Shown: positions 13,238 to 26,114, counted from the stretch's first letter. The stretch is DNA of 64,000 nucleotides from Xiphydria camelus (GCA_963678675.1 OY783192.1:35061250-35125249); one strand, 5' to 3'. The notes: generated by a model from the sequence alone, not told the origin. Translations and numbers: made by a program.

Positions 13238-13439
13238 AACAAGACACGGACGCTACCTGCGAACGCACGGTGATCGGCTCGGAACAAGGGACGAGCCGGG
13301 CATAAGGACGGGCCAGGCAGCTCGGAAGGCATTCTCTCTTTCGACCATCGCTAGAGCTACTTCGGCGAGGAGCCGAAGTCGAGTCTTAGTCGCGTTATCA
13401 ATAAACTATTCCTTTCGTAGAAATATTTACTACAGTAGG

Positions 13440-13627
13440 TCTCCTCGTCCAATAGAATCACCGAAGAAGCGTGAATGCACATGTGTAGTCATCCGCGATG
13501 TTGGCGTCGTCAGCAAGTTCAGATCGGTTATTTCGATAACAGGTCTGAACTTGCTGACGGCGCCAACACTCGCGGATGACTACGCATGCGCATCACGCTT
13601 CTCCGGTGATTCTATTGGACAAGGAGA
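13440..13627. mobile_element. Foldback MITE with 84-bp arms
   Basis: The arms 13440-13523 and 13544-13627 are inverted repeats with only a handful of mismatches around a 20-nt loop (outer ends TCTCCTCGTCCAATAG, inner ends CAGCAAGTTCAGA). Transcription would give a long hairpin. No ORF. Confidence 0.8.
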
Positions 13628-13885
13628 CCCACAGGGGTGCTCATGCAAAACTCGCAATTTTGCTATGGGTGCTTTGATCGCGGACATATGGTATAGAGCT
13701 TGAAATATACGTATCGAAAACGAAGCGTGGAGAACGAGTGTCTCAGCGCGTTAGTTTTTACCCCCTACAACATTTACCTAATTTTACCAAACGGCTTCAG
13801 GGAATGATTTTTTTTAATATGATGGCAGACAATGTGTTAAATGAGTTTCACACTGATTTACTAATATGAAGATTTTTCAAATATT

Positions 13886-13958
13886 GCCCGGCTAGCTCAG
13901 TCGGTAGAGCATGAGACTCTTAATCTCAGGGTCGTGGGTTCGAGCCCCACGTTGGGCG
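13886..13958 (+). tRNA. trnK-CUU: tRNA-Lys (anticodon CTT)
   Basis: The 73-nt cloverleaf is complete: acceptor stem GCCCGGC with GTTGGGC plus discriminator G, D-arm box A TAGCTCAGTCGG, anticodon stem-loop GAGACTCTTAATCTC with CTT, and T-arm box B GGTTCGAGCCC. There is no intron. It decodes AAG lysine codons. A run of nine T residues at 13964-13972 is the pol III terminator. It stands alone, 194 bp after the inverted-repeat nest. Confidence 0.97.
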
Positions 13959-13963
13959 GATAA

Positions 13964-13972
13964 TTTTTTTTT
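13964..13972 (+). terminator. Pol III terminator of tRNA-Lys
   Basis: Nine consecutive T residues begin five bases after the mature tRNA 3' end, the normal pol III stop signal. Confidence 0.85.
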
Positions 13973-14190
13973 CCAAACTTCATTAATATTTAATGCGAAT
14001 GCTAATTGGTGTTTACTTCAAAATTTAAAGAGACTATTGTGAGCGTGACTTAGCTCAAAGACTATTTTATTTAATTAGTACAGCGAGACTATAAGGAAGA
14101 TGCTCTCTTTATAACTGCTAAAGCCAGAATGAATCCTCGCACAGCGTCATCCAGGGCCCGGAGGGCCTGGTCTCGCTATCGCCATCATAT

Positions 14191-14340
14191 AAACATCCTT
14201 CGAGGGAGGGGTGTCAGGAATACGTCGATGGCATTCCCATCGACTCGTACCCGTGCATCCCAGCTCCTCGAGATTCGTCTAAACATCCTTCAAGCGAGGG
14301 GTGTCCGGAATACGTCGACGGCATTTCCATCGACTCTTTC
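14191..14340. repeat. Two-copy tandem repeat, 90-bp period
   Basis: AAACATCCTTCGAGGGAGGG (14191) recurs as AAACATCCTTCAAGCGAGGG (14281). Both are followed by similar GTGTCNGGAATACGTCGA and CCATCGACTC blocks. The second copy ends near 14340. Confidence 0.75.
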
Positions 14341-14783
14341 AAGAAATATTCCTCACACTATGCACTTAATCGATTGTAATTCATACTATTAAATAATAAA
14401 CAACACGATGCGCCTATTAGTACTCTTACGTCACGGACGTGAAAGAAGGGATCGTATCGTAAAGTTCGGATATATAGCGTGAACGATCGGCGGATTGATC
14501 TGAACGGTAGTAGAGTTCGCGCTAAGACTGACCGACGCTACGGCAAGGTGATGGCTACGTGTCCTCTATCCTGACGCGATCCGTGGGAACGTTCGAAGGA
14601 GAGGGTATACCTCTGCGTTTCGGGGTTTATTCGAAAGTCGGCATTACCTCGAAATGCCCCTCCGTACCGTTAAGGGGTGTCCAGGAGACGTGCCGAGGTC
14701 TAAGCTATAAAATTCTGTTTCCCAAACGGTGGACGCCGAATTTCCTAGCTAATCCCGGTTGCACGTCCGGGCCGAATTATTAA

Positions 14784-14892
14784 GGGGATTCTGAATGGGT
14801 AGTGAACTGGGCGTCAATAACGAGACACATGCACACAATACAGGTAGTGCTTTAAAGCGAATTCGCCCAGTTCACGACCCAGTCAGAACCCC
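14784..14892. repeat. Small foldback element
   Basis: The arms 14784-14813 (GGGGATTCTGAATGGGT ... AACTGGGCG) and 14864-14892 (CGCCCAGTT ... CAGAACCCC) are imperfect inverted repeats of about 29 bp. It has no coding capacity and is likely a short MITE. Confidence 0.6.
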
Positions 14893-16737
14893 GCTTTAGA
14901 GAGATAAGCCGCCCGAATTGGGAGACGGGTACTCTATCTGCCCGAGGACTCGCCAGGTCGACCGTCGTAGCGCCTTGGCCGCAAGAAGTACACTACATCC
15001 TATGCATCCGTAAATGTACCGTAAGACGGATTTTCTGCTCACAGGGGCCGGTATGCATCAGTTCATTGGTATTATTTCAATCAGCTTCGACCACTATTTT
15101 CTCTTTACCTACAGACTTTTGGCCTACATTTGTATAATCCTTTTTTGTAGATCGAAATATGATCTTCCAAAAGGTATTATACCAAATTAGAGTCCAAAAG
15201 GTCACAGGTAACGAGATAATCGTGGTCGACGCAAATGAACGTTTCCATCGGTCATACGCGAAGAAACTACTCCGCCGCGAATGCAGCACCGAGCCAATTT
15301 CGAAGAAATTTTTTACGAGGCGATATCACGAGTGGAAACACCTAACATAAGAGTTATGCGACGGGGAATGACTGCCCCGTTCGAGTGGCGGAACGAATGC
15401 ACAATCAAAAAATGAGAAATTAGCTATACCACAGATCGCATGCATTACTCCGCATTACAATCCGTACCGTTCGACCGCAAAAAATCTCCTATTACTCGAG
15501 CCGCAAGGAATGGCAGTGGGAGTAAAGAAAAGAATAAATCTTTACGGCGTGTCGGAAGGCACGGGGAGGTAAGAGGACTCTCGCTTTCTCGCTCGCACTC
15601 TCCTGGATGCACGTGTGCAATCGAATTTCTATCGCGGCCCGATCCCATTGTGCACGCACACTCGCGTCGCCTCTTATATTCTTCTGTCACTGGAAATTAT
15701 TTTCATTACAATTTCGTACGCGAGTGCGCGCGGTGTATGTCGTGCGTAGAGAGGTGTACCGGCGAAAGGCCGGCCCTGACCACCCGGTATTCACGTATCG
15801 TATCTTTTTGCCGTGTGTTTTGCGACGCTTGTCGTAACTTTTTGTGAATTTCTACGTGTTTTTACGAAACACCCCATTTGATCACGTTGCCTTGAGGGAC
15901 CTTGTAGAAGACACGTTTCTAGGGCAGCTCTGGGTTCCCGGTTATAATGCGAATACGACTGCGGCTCGTTCTAGTGCGGCGCGGTTGTCGGGTGCAAGAA
16001 TATCTTTGTATCTTTCGTGGTAGGGACGCGAGCTGTGTACCGTGCAGTAGCCACCGCTCGATTGAACGTGCGATTATCGCGTCGGCGTGATGACTAATCC
16101 ACACTACATATGATGCAAATGTTCAACGAGCGAGACATACAAATAAAATAATTGCAAGGTGCAACGATCGGTGTATTCGAAAGTTACCGTTGTAGTGATT
16201 CTTATTTGCGGAGTTCGAACATAGGAACTTCGAGTGTCGACCCCGGTCGATCGACTTAAGTGAGTTCACGTTGTGACAAGTGAGAGTTGATGTTGTACAT
16301 CTTAATTAATTACATTTATCACTAGTAAAAGTGTCAACACATTTTAAATGCCTTTATGTCTAGTGCTCAAAAACCTAGATGTATCAGTTACTCATTTGAT
16401 CAAGTTTCCAATTCAAATAACGGTCGCTCTCTCTCTCTCGTCCACATTTTATCTCTCTGGGTATCAGTTCTGAACACGCGTGTAAAGCGCGACCATTGAA
16501 CCATTCCGCACGCGTGTATCAATGTGAAAGTAACACGCAAACACATATAAGTGCCACTTTCGTTTTTGGCTATAAATGCTGGAACTAATCAACAATATTA
16601 TCAGCCGTTGGTCAAACTCTTTTTATAGAGTTTATAATACATCGGCTCAAATTTATCATTCAACGATTGTAATCCGGCTGCTGGTTTCGCGAAATGAAAT
16701 CTAAATAATATATATCTCTTCTCTCTCTCTCTTCCAG

Positions 16738-16820
16738 TATCGTTACTTTCGCGACGCGAAGATACACGATGTTCGATTGTCGGCTGATCCGGCGGCTTCT
16801 GCGGATTTTGCGGCCACTCG
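16738..16820 (+). CDS. Isolated exon candidate with a start codon
   Basis: A strong polypyrimidine tract and acceptor (CTCTCTCTCTCTTCCAG) end at 16737, and a consensus donor GTAAGT begins at 16821. An ATG at 16769 opens 17 codons plus one base of an Arg/Leu-rich N-terminus (MFDCRLIRRLLRIL). No exon with which it must join can be proved. By phase it could splice to the exon starting at 36699, which is open in the required frame and leads into the BTB-BACK protein. That would need a 20-kb intron. It may instead belong to a different transcript or be a chance pair of splice sites. Confidence 0.3.
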
Positions 16821-17266
16821 GTAAGTTCTTAGCGCGAGGATATTTCGATTAATCGGATTAATTACGAGCGGGGTTAATTGGCCGTCCGTTTGTAATTGAC
16901 CGACACTCCGGTCGGGGCGAACAGGGCGCCATTCATCTCAATTAACGGAGGTCTCTTCTTACGCGTCGTTAGAAACAATCCCGGCCAGTTGTGTCTGTAC
17001 TTCTTGTATCCAAATACATGCTCGCGCGTATGTGATGTGTTATCGCAACGTTCCTACAATCTTGCGGTTTGTACTGTCGACTGCGAATGACTAAATAATA
17101 TCTTCTCGTATAAATAAATTGTAGTAAAATAGTACAATATTTTTATACGCCTTTTATACACTAATTTCTGATTCATTTCTACATCTTTCGTATACGAGTA
17201 GCGTAATCGATATCAACGCGGCTTCAACGCCACTGAAAAAACCAGGTCAACGAGCGCGCGTCGGGA

Positions 17267-17286
17267 CGCCAGGCGTCCCGTGACGT
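17267..17286. repeat. Short GC-rich hairpin
   Basis: CGGGACGCC and GGCGTCCCG are perfect 9-bp inverted complements separated by one base. Function unknown. Confidence 0.5.
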
Positions 17287-18474
17287 AACCGTCGATGACC
17301 AACGTGAAAGATGTGTACGTACACAAGCACCGGAGACCGACGCTCCTACGCCCTGTTGTGATAACGGATAGCTCAAACATCAACACGACCACTAGCAAGC
17401 GCGTACGTGAACGCACACGCGCCTGCGAACACATCGTCGCACGGCGGCACGTAAGCTCGCACGCGAGTCGACCGACCAACGTTATTTGTTAGGCGATGCT
17501 ATGTGGCTCAAATTCCTGAAGCTGGGCTTTATTTTTATCCCGTGATTTCGAAGGGGCCACGGCGGCGATATTTCCAGATCGAGAAGCCTTTTCCTGACCG
17601 CGAATAAAGCTCCGAGTCTTTTGTATACCGGATACGTCTCGGGAATCAGGATAGGATCGCGAGAAGCGACCGTACCAGACCTATGAGTCACATGACTCAA
17701 AGTACGTACACCTTAAAGAACCGATCTTTATTGGTAAATTAAGCGTGACTCATTGTCAGGCCTACTCGTCGCACGGTAGCCGGTTAAAAAGATTCGTTTA
17801 CTCAGTTGTGGCAAAAAAGTATTTGAATAACAATGACGAGCAGTTATCCAACGACACACGAGGAAAGAGTTTCATCCGCTCTGATGAGAAATGAATTAAA
17901 TCCAAAAGAGAAAAGTCTGAAAGCATCTCGCGTATTTTTTACAGTCGTAAGCCGTAATTATGTAGTTGGACGTCTGCCAAGGAGCGAGCGAGGCACGACT
18001 CACACCTTTCGCTCTCTTGTGACGGAGAGAAAAAAAAGTCCGTCGCGTCATTCGGTGGGCACGCGTGTAGAAAAGTTGTTTGGCCGTCAGAAAAAGTGGC
18101 CAAGCGTGCGAGTGTGCCGCTCTTACTCGTATCCCGCTTTTAGCGTAAGAAGTGTCGTTATGTTTCTCAGTCTCGTGCCGTTGGTTAGGAGCACGCTGGT
18201 CTCGAGAACGGCATAACCGAGAATCAGAAGAGCACTTCTAACCCTAAAGGCAACGCGTGCATGAATACGCGCAGGCGTGAGCCTGAGAGTAGAGTTGCTA
18301 CTTATGGACAGTTACGAAATGTAGGTATGGTCTGATCGATGCCGGCATTTACTACTGGTTGCGCCGTCCGACCGCTCCGGTAGTCGTACCACTTCAAATG
18401 AGAAAGAAAGCTGCGGTGTTACGGATTATTTTTCATCGGGAAAGATTTATATATGAGAGGGGGGGGGGGCATAA

Positions 18475-18860
18475 GGGATCGAAACATCCTTTCCACGATT
18501 TTACGCGCAGAAAAAAATATACGAGATTCCCCCATACATGTCTGCTTGCCTATTTTCTTTTCGCATCCCATTTCCAGCGCGACGATAGATGGATACACAT
18601 GAAAAATCTTCCCCAAATTTTCCGTTTGTCCAGCAGGAAAGATGAATCGCCTCGCTAACCTACATTCGCCCCTTCGTACCCTAAAACAGAATCGATCCAT
18701 CCGGTCGTACAGCAGCTCCCCAAACGCGATTTCTTTGTATCCGACGCGATCTTTTCGAATGACACGCCTTCGTTTCTCGGGATCGATATACCTTCCACGA
18801 TTTCACGCAGAAAAAAATATACGGAATTTTCCTCTCACACGGCTACCTGCCTAGCTTCCT
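18475..18860. repeat. Direct repeat pair about 304 bp apart
   Basis: Blocks starting GGGATCG at 18475 and 18779 share CTTCCACGATTT, ACGCGCAG or ACGCAG, and GAAAAAAATATACG, and both continue into C-rich then CTGCCTA-type sequence. They are diverged copies of a segment of roughly 70-80 bp. No ORF. Confidence 0.6.
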
Positions 18861-19504
18861 GTCACGTCTTGGGGAGTGACAGACGACTAATAATCGCTCA
18901 AAGGGGGGAAGCGAAGGGGCTGCTAATACTAACGGAAGCACTGCGCCTAGCTACCACCATTTGAACGGAGATTCCCATAAAATTTCGGGGTTACGGCTAA
19001 CTACCAGCATAAAAAAGGGGTCAACACTTATTCTTGCGCTCGCGAACTCAGGAGAGAGAAATTTATAGATCTGCACCTACCTTGTTCCCGGGAGTTGTTC
19101 CTGTTGGTCGGTCTCGTTTTCCCATTGCTCCTTCCTTCCTTCTCGGATTCTGTGCGCTAGCGTAGGAGAGGGCCCGGTTGAGAGATTGACGAACAACACT
19201 GAGTTTAGACACTTAGACGGTTTATTTGAACATGAAGATCTGACAGGCTAAACAGATTTTTGGCGAAACACTGCAGTTCGGAAGTTTTCTCGGTACTTCA
19301 CACTGGACTAACGAGAGGTTGAATATTTTGTGCCCCGAGGGAGGAGATTCCAGCCCTTTTTATTTCCTTCGAGCGGGGGCGGACTCCTATCCCTACTCTA
19401 GGGGAGAAAACCTAAGCCGTGCTGAACTCTGTTTTGTTTCTTATAATTACTAGTCCTGGGAAGAATTCGGTCTTGACTTTTCATCTTAATCGCGGGCGGT
19501 TAGT

Positions 19505-19850
19505 TTGGCGATAACCCGCTGCGCTGGAGATTTTACGTATCATTTCCCACGGGGACTTCGTTCGTCGCTGGTTCGCCGCCACGACTCGTCTCTGGTCTGC
19601 TTCTTAGAGTTATCGCTTCCCACGGGGGTGTTTGTCGCTGGCTCGCTGCCGCGACTCGTCTCTGCTACTCTTATAAAACGTGACGGAATCGTGATCTGTT
19701 TCTTGGGGATCCTTACAGAGCTCGATCTCTGTTTTCTGCCTAATCGCGAACATTCCCTTTGGAGATAGCTGCTACGCCGGGGATTTTGTACATCGCTTCC
19801 CACGGGGGAATGTTTTCTGTCGCTTCGCTCGCTGCTATTACTTATCACTA
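19505..19850. repeat. Irregular tandem repeats with CTTCCCACGGGG motif
   Basis: A unit with TTCCCACGGGG, GTCGCTGG or GTCGCTTCG, GCTCGCTGCC and GACTCGTCTCTG recurs from about 19542, 19615 and 19796. Intervening segments also repeat (GCTGGAGATTTT, GCCGGGGATTTTGTA). It may be minisatellite sequence inside an old transposon. The local open frame is a by-product. Confidence 0.5.
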
Positions 19851-22800
19851 TGGTTTCATAAAAACGGCTACGTGAGAACGTGACATTCCCCTTACTGCGT
19901 TATCGTAGTCTCGGCGAAATCATAAATGCGGAGCAGGGGCGGGAGGGGGATGCAGGTGGGCAGTACGAATCTAGGTCACAGTTAGGTTAGGACTTGGGTC
20001 TCCATGGTTACGTGGGATCTATCGAGGGTTGCGCGAGGGAGCTGCGTGACGTTTCCATACGTGCCCAGTGTGCGGCAGTTTTCCCTCGCCGATCCACGCG
20101 AACGTCTCCCCCCTCGTTCGTCCGTCGGAACCAGGTAAATTCGCTTAGAATTTCGAAATATTTCATTTTTCATAAGCAGACAATTTTATCTCGTCGATTT
20201 GCGCGAAAAATGGAACTATCCTCGACGTACGAAAGAAGATATTGCAAAAAATTCAAGAGGGGGACGGAAAAACGACAGTTCTTTGTGCAACCAGTATTAT
20301 TATCATCGCCTTTTTTTCCAACATGTGTAAATGCATGCAGACGGAGCAAAGGAAATTATCGTATCACCTCGTACGGTTAAAATTATCGCGATGGACATAC
20401 CGAGGAAGACGTGGAAGGTACCGTGGTTCGTCTACTCGCGTGAATAATTGACGTCTCACCACACGCGTTATTTGCAAATCGCACTCAAGCGCCGATCGCT
20501 CGACAATCGTGCGGAATGCGTAAACGTGTATGCACTTGTAAAGAGAAGTGTCCAAGCTGGGGAGTAAGCCACCGCAATCAGTAGTACAACTCGAGTGCGA
20601 GAAGACCCGTAATGTCGCGCATCGTGAGGGTCATAAGGTTGCCGAGTAATCACACGATTCGTAAGATTTGTTTGCGACATCTTTAAATTCTACCACCGAA
20701 GGAATTCAGTTTTTAAAGCCATTCCGGGTAACGATACATGCCGTGATATTTTCGCGACTCTAATTACATCCGAGCATCGACATGCGTGCTGCATCTCGAG
20801 ACACGGCTTGCAGGCACGCATGAATCACACTGCGTGAGATGGTCTTATCGAACTCTTCGCTGAAAAGTATGCGTCCCCTGACCTCTTCCTTCTCCTCTTT
20901 CCTCTCACGGATATCTCTATCGGGAATTCGTGACTTATATCGTAGCGATCCAAATATGGCTGGTTTAGATTTTTTAAAATTTGATTTCTGGAAGCAAAAC
21001 GAAACAAATCACATTTTTAATAAGAGTCATTTTATCAACTTTATTAACGATGTGATTCGTGCTATTTTGCCTTCCAGGCACATATATAGAGGCGCTGGTC
21101 TTCCTTTCTGCGAAAGTGCATCGACACTGTAGCGGCGCAGGGTGAAGGACTGCGTGCGAACTTGATTCGATGCAAATCGACGTCCCGCTTTTGGTCGAAC
21201 AATCGACTAATCGCGCACGAGACTAGTAGAAGAGCCATCGGTGTGCCACTGGTCACGGCAGTTTTTTGCACTCAATTATTTTTTAGTTATAGCATCTAGA
21301 AAACATTAGTTACTATTGTACGTATAGCTGCTGGATATTTGTTATAAGAAAGAAAATATTAGAGTGTAGAAATATTTCGCTCCAACTGTGAGCGAGAAAA
21401 TCGGTAATATGAATTAATTATTGGAACATTGAAACGATTGGAAATATTAAAAAATTTAACACCGATGCAGTCATCTATGGAAGTGACGAATTTCAGTTAC
21501 GTTTCAAGGAAGGAAATTTATATCTAGGGCAAAATTAATTAGTTATTATTTCGTTGTTTCATTTCATTTTGAGTGACTTTTCGGGATAAATATGCGTGAG
21601 CTTTGGTATGACGATTGCAAGCAAAGGACCGCCCAGACGCCGGGCGTGCGCGCCGGCGTCGTGGCGCTTGCTATGTATAGCCGGTGCTCCGGGGCATTAG
21701 TTCTTTAGTGCGAATTATGTTCATTGTACGTCCGGTCATCGTCCAATGCACACCGATCTGCATGAAACGCGTTCGAGGAAAATTATAGAGTACGAAAACA
21801 TTTTGAAGTAATAAATAATGAAACTAAAATGGCAGTAAAAATGCGTTCATAATTTTTTTTTGAAACTAAAAGATTTACAAGTCCTTCTAAATCCTAAATA
21901 AAAGCTTTTTAGTAACTGCAAAAGTAGTTTTGAGAATTTTCTTTGGGGAAAAAAAATCCCTCTCTTGTGTAATATATCTAAATCAAATAATATTCGCATT
22001 CATATCCAAAATGTATAACTGATGCAAGAATTCGATATATCAAAAGCAGGAGGAAATTTAATCTCGAAACAGTGAAAGCTTTAAAAACAAATGATCAAGT
22101 GTCCAATATGGTGAATTGTTGTGAAAGTGATAAGGTCTTTTATGCAATCAGACATAAGTCATTGTAGTCAATCGAAATCGATAACGTCAAATCGTTAATA
22201 TCACTGAATTAAAATTTCAAGCTGTCGGTAATTCTCGACGATCGGTCTCTACAGTGCACCTCGGCGATCGCTGTCCGATAACAAGGTAATCATCAGTTCG
22301 AACTACGATACAAATTTAAATATCGTTAAGTATATTTCTGAACAATAAAAAATGGTCCGAATTCACTTTTTTCCTTCAAAGAGATTTTTGGAAAATTCAA
22401 AACGTTTTTCCATTTAATTATTCAGCGAGGCGAAGAAATTTCGTCACGCAATTCTCAACAATTGAACCATAACGAATCGGAAGTACTTATACTTATGTGA
22501 CGTATTAGGTACATATGTACATTCACCCAAGTTTGCTCTTTGAAGTGCGATTAGAACCTCCGCGCAAGGCGGATTCGCCTCGATAATAAATTTCGGTACG
22601 CATGAAAGGAAGAGTGCTTCCGGTAAATATTTATACAACTCGTTGCCATTATCTCGCGACGACAAATAACGGCACCTGCCTTCCCGCGGAATACATCGTA
22701 ATTGCTTAATCGCTAATAATCAACGCTTATACTCGTGTTTACTCTCGTCTTATTGTCATGGCTGCGTTTATTCTCGGATACACACGGCAGCCTAATCGAG

Positions 22801-24879
22801 GCTCTCTCTCTGAGATTTTCCCCATGATCGACTGCATATTTCTTTTACTGCGTTTTCCAAAAGTCTTCTGAAGAAAATGAGCATTTTTTTAATCGGTTAT
22901 TTTTCCAATTTTTTAGAAATATTTTGTGCTTCAATGTGAACTTATTCGTGAAAAAAAAAATGTTAACTATGTTCTTTTGCTCGCTGCGTAAGATTTATTT
23001 TGCAATTTTAATAAAATAGGACTCGAGTACAATGTAATTATTTCCCGGAATAATAACGTAATAAAATATACGTAGGAAGTCGTTATCACATTGACAGATA
23101 CTTTTTCAAATTCCGAGGAAACTTCATCGATTCCATTTTACTATAATGCCTCGCAGTCTCAAATTGCCCGCAGGCTTATTATAAATATGTTGCGAGTTTC
23201 ATTCGGCGAATTCGCGTGCGACGATGCCCACGCCACGTTTCTTGAGAAATTGTGCAGTTTAATCGATTCCACTCGCGCACCGAGACCGCGAACATTGATT
23301 GAATTAGAGTAAATGTCATTAGAGGCTTTTGTCTGATGCTATGGGGCTTAGACTACTGCGGGCGATCGATATGGAGGGTCGTGTCTACACATGCAGGCAT
23401 ATTAGGGTAGGTTCGGTGCAGTTCTTCTTAGCTTTCGAAACACTTTTGATAATTGTATAGCAGAAATTATTTCACGAAATATTTAAATGCGATAATTTGT
23501 ATGTGGTATATTTCGTGGCAGCGTTTTTGCAAGATTTATCATTGTAAAAAAAACCGCTACAGTTTTCTTGATTTACACGGAGGACTTCTATGGCGAAACC
23601 CGATAAACGCAACGATCGTCGGTTTATCAGTTTTCCCCGAAATAATCGCCGTTGCTAACCGATAAACGAGTCTGCCACCGAGTTTTCCCGGTCGACAAAC
23701 AATCCCTCCGTACAACCGACAACGACCCTCCCACGAGAGGGTGAGGGAGCGACAGAAATTGTACATCGGCGGAACATCATACTGTACATTTCATCCAGAG
23801 TATTGATCACGCATCATGTCACGTACAGGTACAGCAAAGCCCACCCATCTCCGCCGACCATACAAGACCCAGCATAAGCGATTCTACCGTATAAAAATAT
23901 TTTTTAAAATAATTTAATAGCGGGTTAAAATGAATTTTTCGATATAAAAAAATTTCTGAGCCTCGATACGCGAGATCGAGTATTTATTGCAAACTGGTCG
24001 ATAAAAGAATGTTGTTTGAAAGAACGAATGGAAGGATCACCGGAAATACGAGCGAGACGTTTTGCCCGCGTCGCCACATGGTTCTTCAACCATGCCGGCG
24101 TCGGATTACCGTCGGAATCCTGACCTGATTAATCTAGGAACGATAATGCTATGTAGTATACATGAAAGAAGAATAAGGAAGAGATAAGCTTGTTGACCCT
24201 GCATCATATTCAATCTCTTCCCTCGAATGAATCTCTCGTGTGTTTATAAAATTTAGGTATAGGGCTCATGTTTCATTAACACTTAAAACGATTCGCAGCT
24301 GTACGTGTCGAATTTCAATTATTTCATTTTACCTCACCTTATCGTATAGGTACTTATTCAACAGCTGTTATATAATGGCACATGCGGAAAATGTGTGCAT
24401 TTTAAACTGACAACGAATGGCTCGGATAGAGCGAGGCATGCTTCGTTGCGACGTTTGCGGTAAATAGCGAGTTTTAGATAAAATTGTCTACTCCAATTTT
24501 ATATCAGCAATTGCACGCGACCTCATTAATTGGGGGGAGGGAGGGTAGCTTTGAATAAATAAATAATTCATAGTTCATTCGCGATTGGCTCTACGAAAGA
24601 ACGTTGCATCGGAGGTAACGAGCGTTAATTATCCGGTTCGTTATCAAGGAAAAAAAAAGTTGTAATACCTTATCACCGCGTAAGGCCTAGTCATCATTGA
24701 ATAGCGTACGAGGCATGCACTATTACACAAAAAAAAAGTAAAGAACTCGCGAAATATATCCGAATATAAAGAATTATAAACAAAAACAAAGTATTACGTA
24801 CTTATCATACTACGCTGATTAAAAAAATGAGTCGATTAAAAAAAATTATTCGACTCGACTACAATCATTTTGCCAAAAA

Positions 24880-25050
24880 TCGATTATCTCTGAAATCGCT
24901 CGCTCGACTACCCTATCTTATAAATTTTTTCGCATTGATTACAAAAATTATGGTTATTAGGTCGATATCTCAAAGGAAATGTAATATATCAACCATTTTA
25001 AACGAGAAAATTATTTTTCCATAAAAGAACCATCGATATTTCGATGTTCC
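24880..25050. repeat. Foldback family, single-arm copy 3
   Basis: This segment matches one arm of the elements at 2292-2864: ATCTCTGAAATCGCTCGCTCG, then ACCCTATCTTATA, a T run, GCATTGATTAC and TAGGTCGATATCTCAAAG. The second arm is not clearly present, so the copy is decayed. Confidence 0.5.
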
Positions 25051-25888
25051 GTTCAGTTGAACTATATAAATGATTCGCCCGCATAGAAGTTCAAGGTGCT
25101 CATCACCTCCATATTTGACCAGAAAGTGCGAACGTTTTCTTACGAGAATCATCGATAAGAAAAAATATTATGCGCGATTGTGTGTTAGTCGTGTTACTCG
25201 ATCTGCAGCCAAAGACGCAGTAATTAGTCACGCCCGACTTTAATTCGATCCCGAAGACACGTGTCGACGCATACATATCCGAAACCACACGCGACGAGGA
25301 GTAAAACTGTACCTATACAACCATCCAGCGTTCACTGACATAAACATCTACTCATCGTCAGTAAATTATCGACTACGTTTACAGTATCTCGTGTCCCTCT
25401 TAAGTTACCACTCTTGTTAGACAATTGGGTCCTAACCAAATAAAGTACGAAAGAAAAGTAAACGCGATTAAACTTACCGGACGTTGCAGGGGTTTTTGGT
25501 ATCGGAGTCACCAGTCGACCAATATTTCCTTTGACACCGAACTGTGAACTTATTTCTCGTAACTACGACGAAACTTGCGTACAGACGAATGTTGGGGTCG
25601 GACAAATTGACCGCGACTACTTCTCAACAGCACCGGGAAGTCACAGGGGCAGTTCGGTTTTATTCCACTTCCGTTTTCGATTCCTCGCTACCATCCATTT
25701 CCGCAGACGGCGTCTGTTCATCTCGTGCAACTTTTCCGCTCGAGATAACTGTCTGACACTCTTTAGCAAGGTCGTATTTTATCGGTACATCTAATTTACC
25801 CGAGAAAGTAATTATGGGTAAGAGTTTTTTCCGTTGATCCCCTCCGCGTCCTGTCGTGCTACTCAATCATCGATTCACAGACATTTCC

Positions 25889-26114
25889 GCACTGAAAAAA
25901 AAATTGCTTCATTCAACCATCGGTGAGGTTGAATACGGCGAACCTGACGGTGTAATTGTTTCAAGTAGATATTCACTTATTTAAACTTCAAATTGGTTGC
26001 TTCAACTCTATTTAGTTTTCCTCGCACTCTTATAGCATTGAAACAATTGCACCGTGAGGTTCGCCGTATTTAACTTAACCGATGGTTGAATGAAGCAGAT
26101 CTTTCTTTCAGTGC
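25889..26114. mobile_element. MITE with ends GCACTGAAAAAA
   Basis: The left arm 25889-25964 starts GCACTGAAAAAAAAATTG and the right arm 26038-26114 ends with TTCAGTGC. Through TTCATTCAACCATCGGT, GGCGAACCT and GGTG/AATTGTTTCAA the arms are inverted repeats of about 75 bp with a few mismatches around a 73-bp centre. It has no coding capacity. The terminal motif resembles that of the element at 44231-44387, so both may use the same transposase. Confidence 0.75.

Larger units (their letters stand above)
12758..13692. mobile_element. Composite foldback element with 62-bp perfect inverted ends
   Basis: Bases 12758-12819 and 13631-13692 are identical inverted repeats over 62 bp (ends ACCATATGTCCGCG inward to GCACCCCTGT). 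The identity stops abruptly on both sides. The 811-bp interior holds two further inverted-repeat elements (12918-13237 and 13440-13627) and no transposase. The 237-codon frame across this block is an artefact of the repeats. Perfect arms suggest a recent event: a non-autonomous DNA element, or an inverted duplication around older MITEs. No clear target-site duplication was found. Confidence 0.65.
13973..16737. other. Non-coding stretch with small repeats
   Basis: No gene is supported. It holds a two-copy 90-bp tandem repeat (14191 and 14281), a foldback at 14784-14892, and a CpG-rich block at about 15520-15850 that looks more like promoter or 5' UTR sequence than the open frames drawn across it. 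Confidence 0.4.

Noticed and set aside
12990..13703. 237-codon open frame, the longest uninterrupted one before 47 kb
   Set aside because: It lies across the inverted-repeat nest. Its length comes from GC-rich palindromic arms read on both strands, and the product has no recognisable family.
15440..15847. 135-codon frame
   Set aside because: CpG-rich promoter-like sequence with a Cys/Arg-rich, feature-less translation and competing frames on both strands.
21640..21670. GC-rich hairpin GACGCCGG...CCGGCGTC as a structured RNA gene
   Set aside because: It is a single short stem with no conserved RNA family features or promoter elements.
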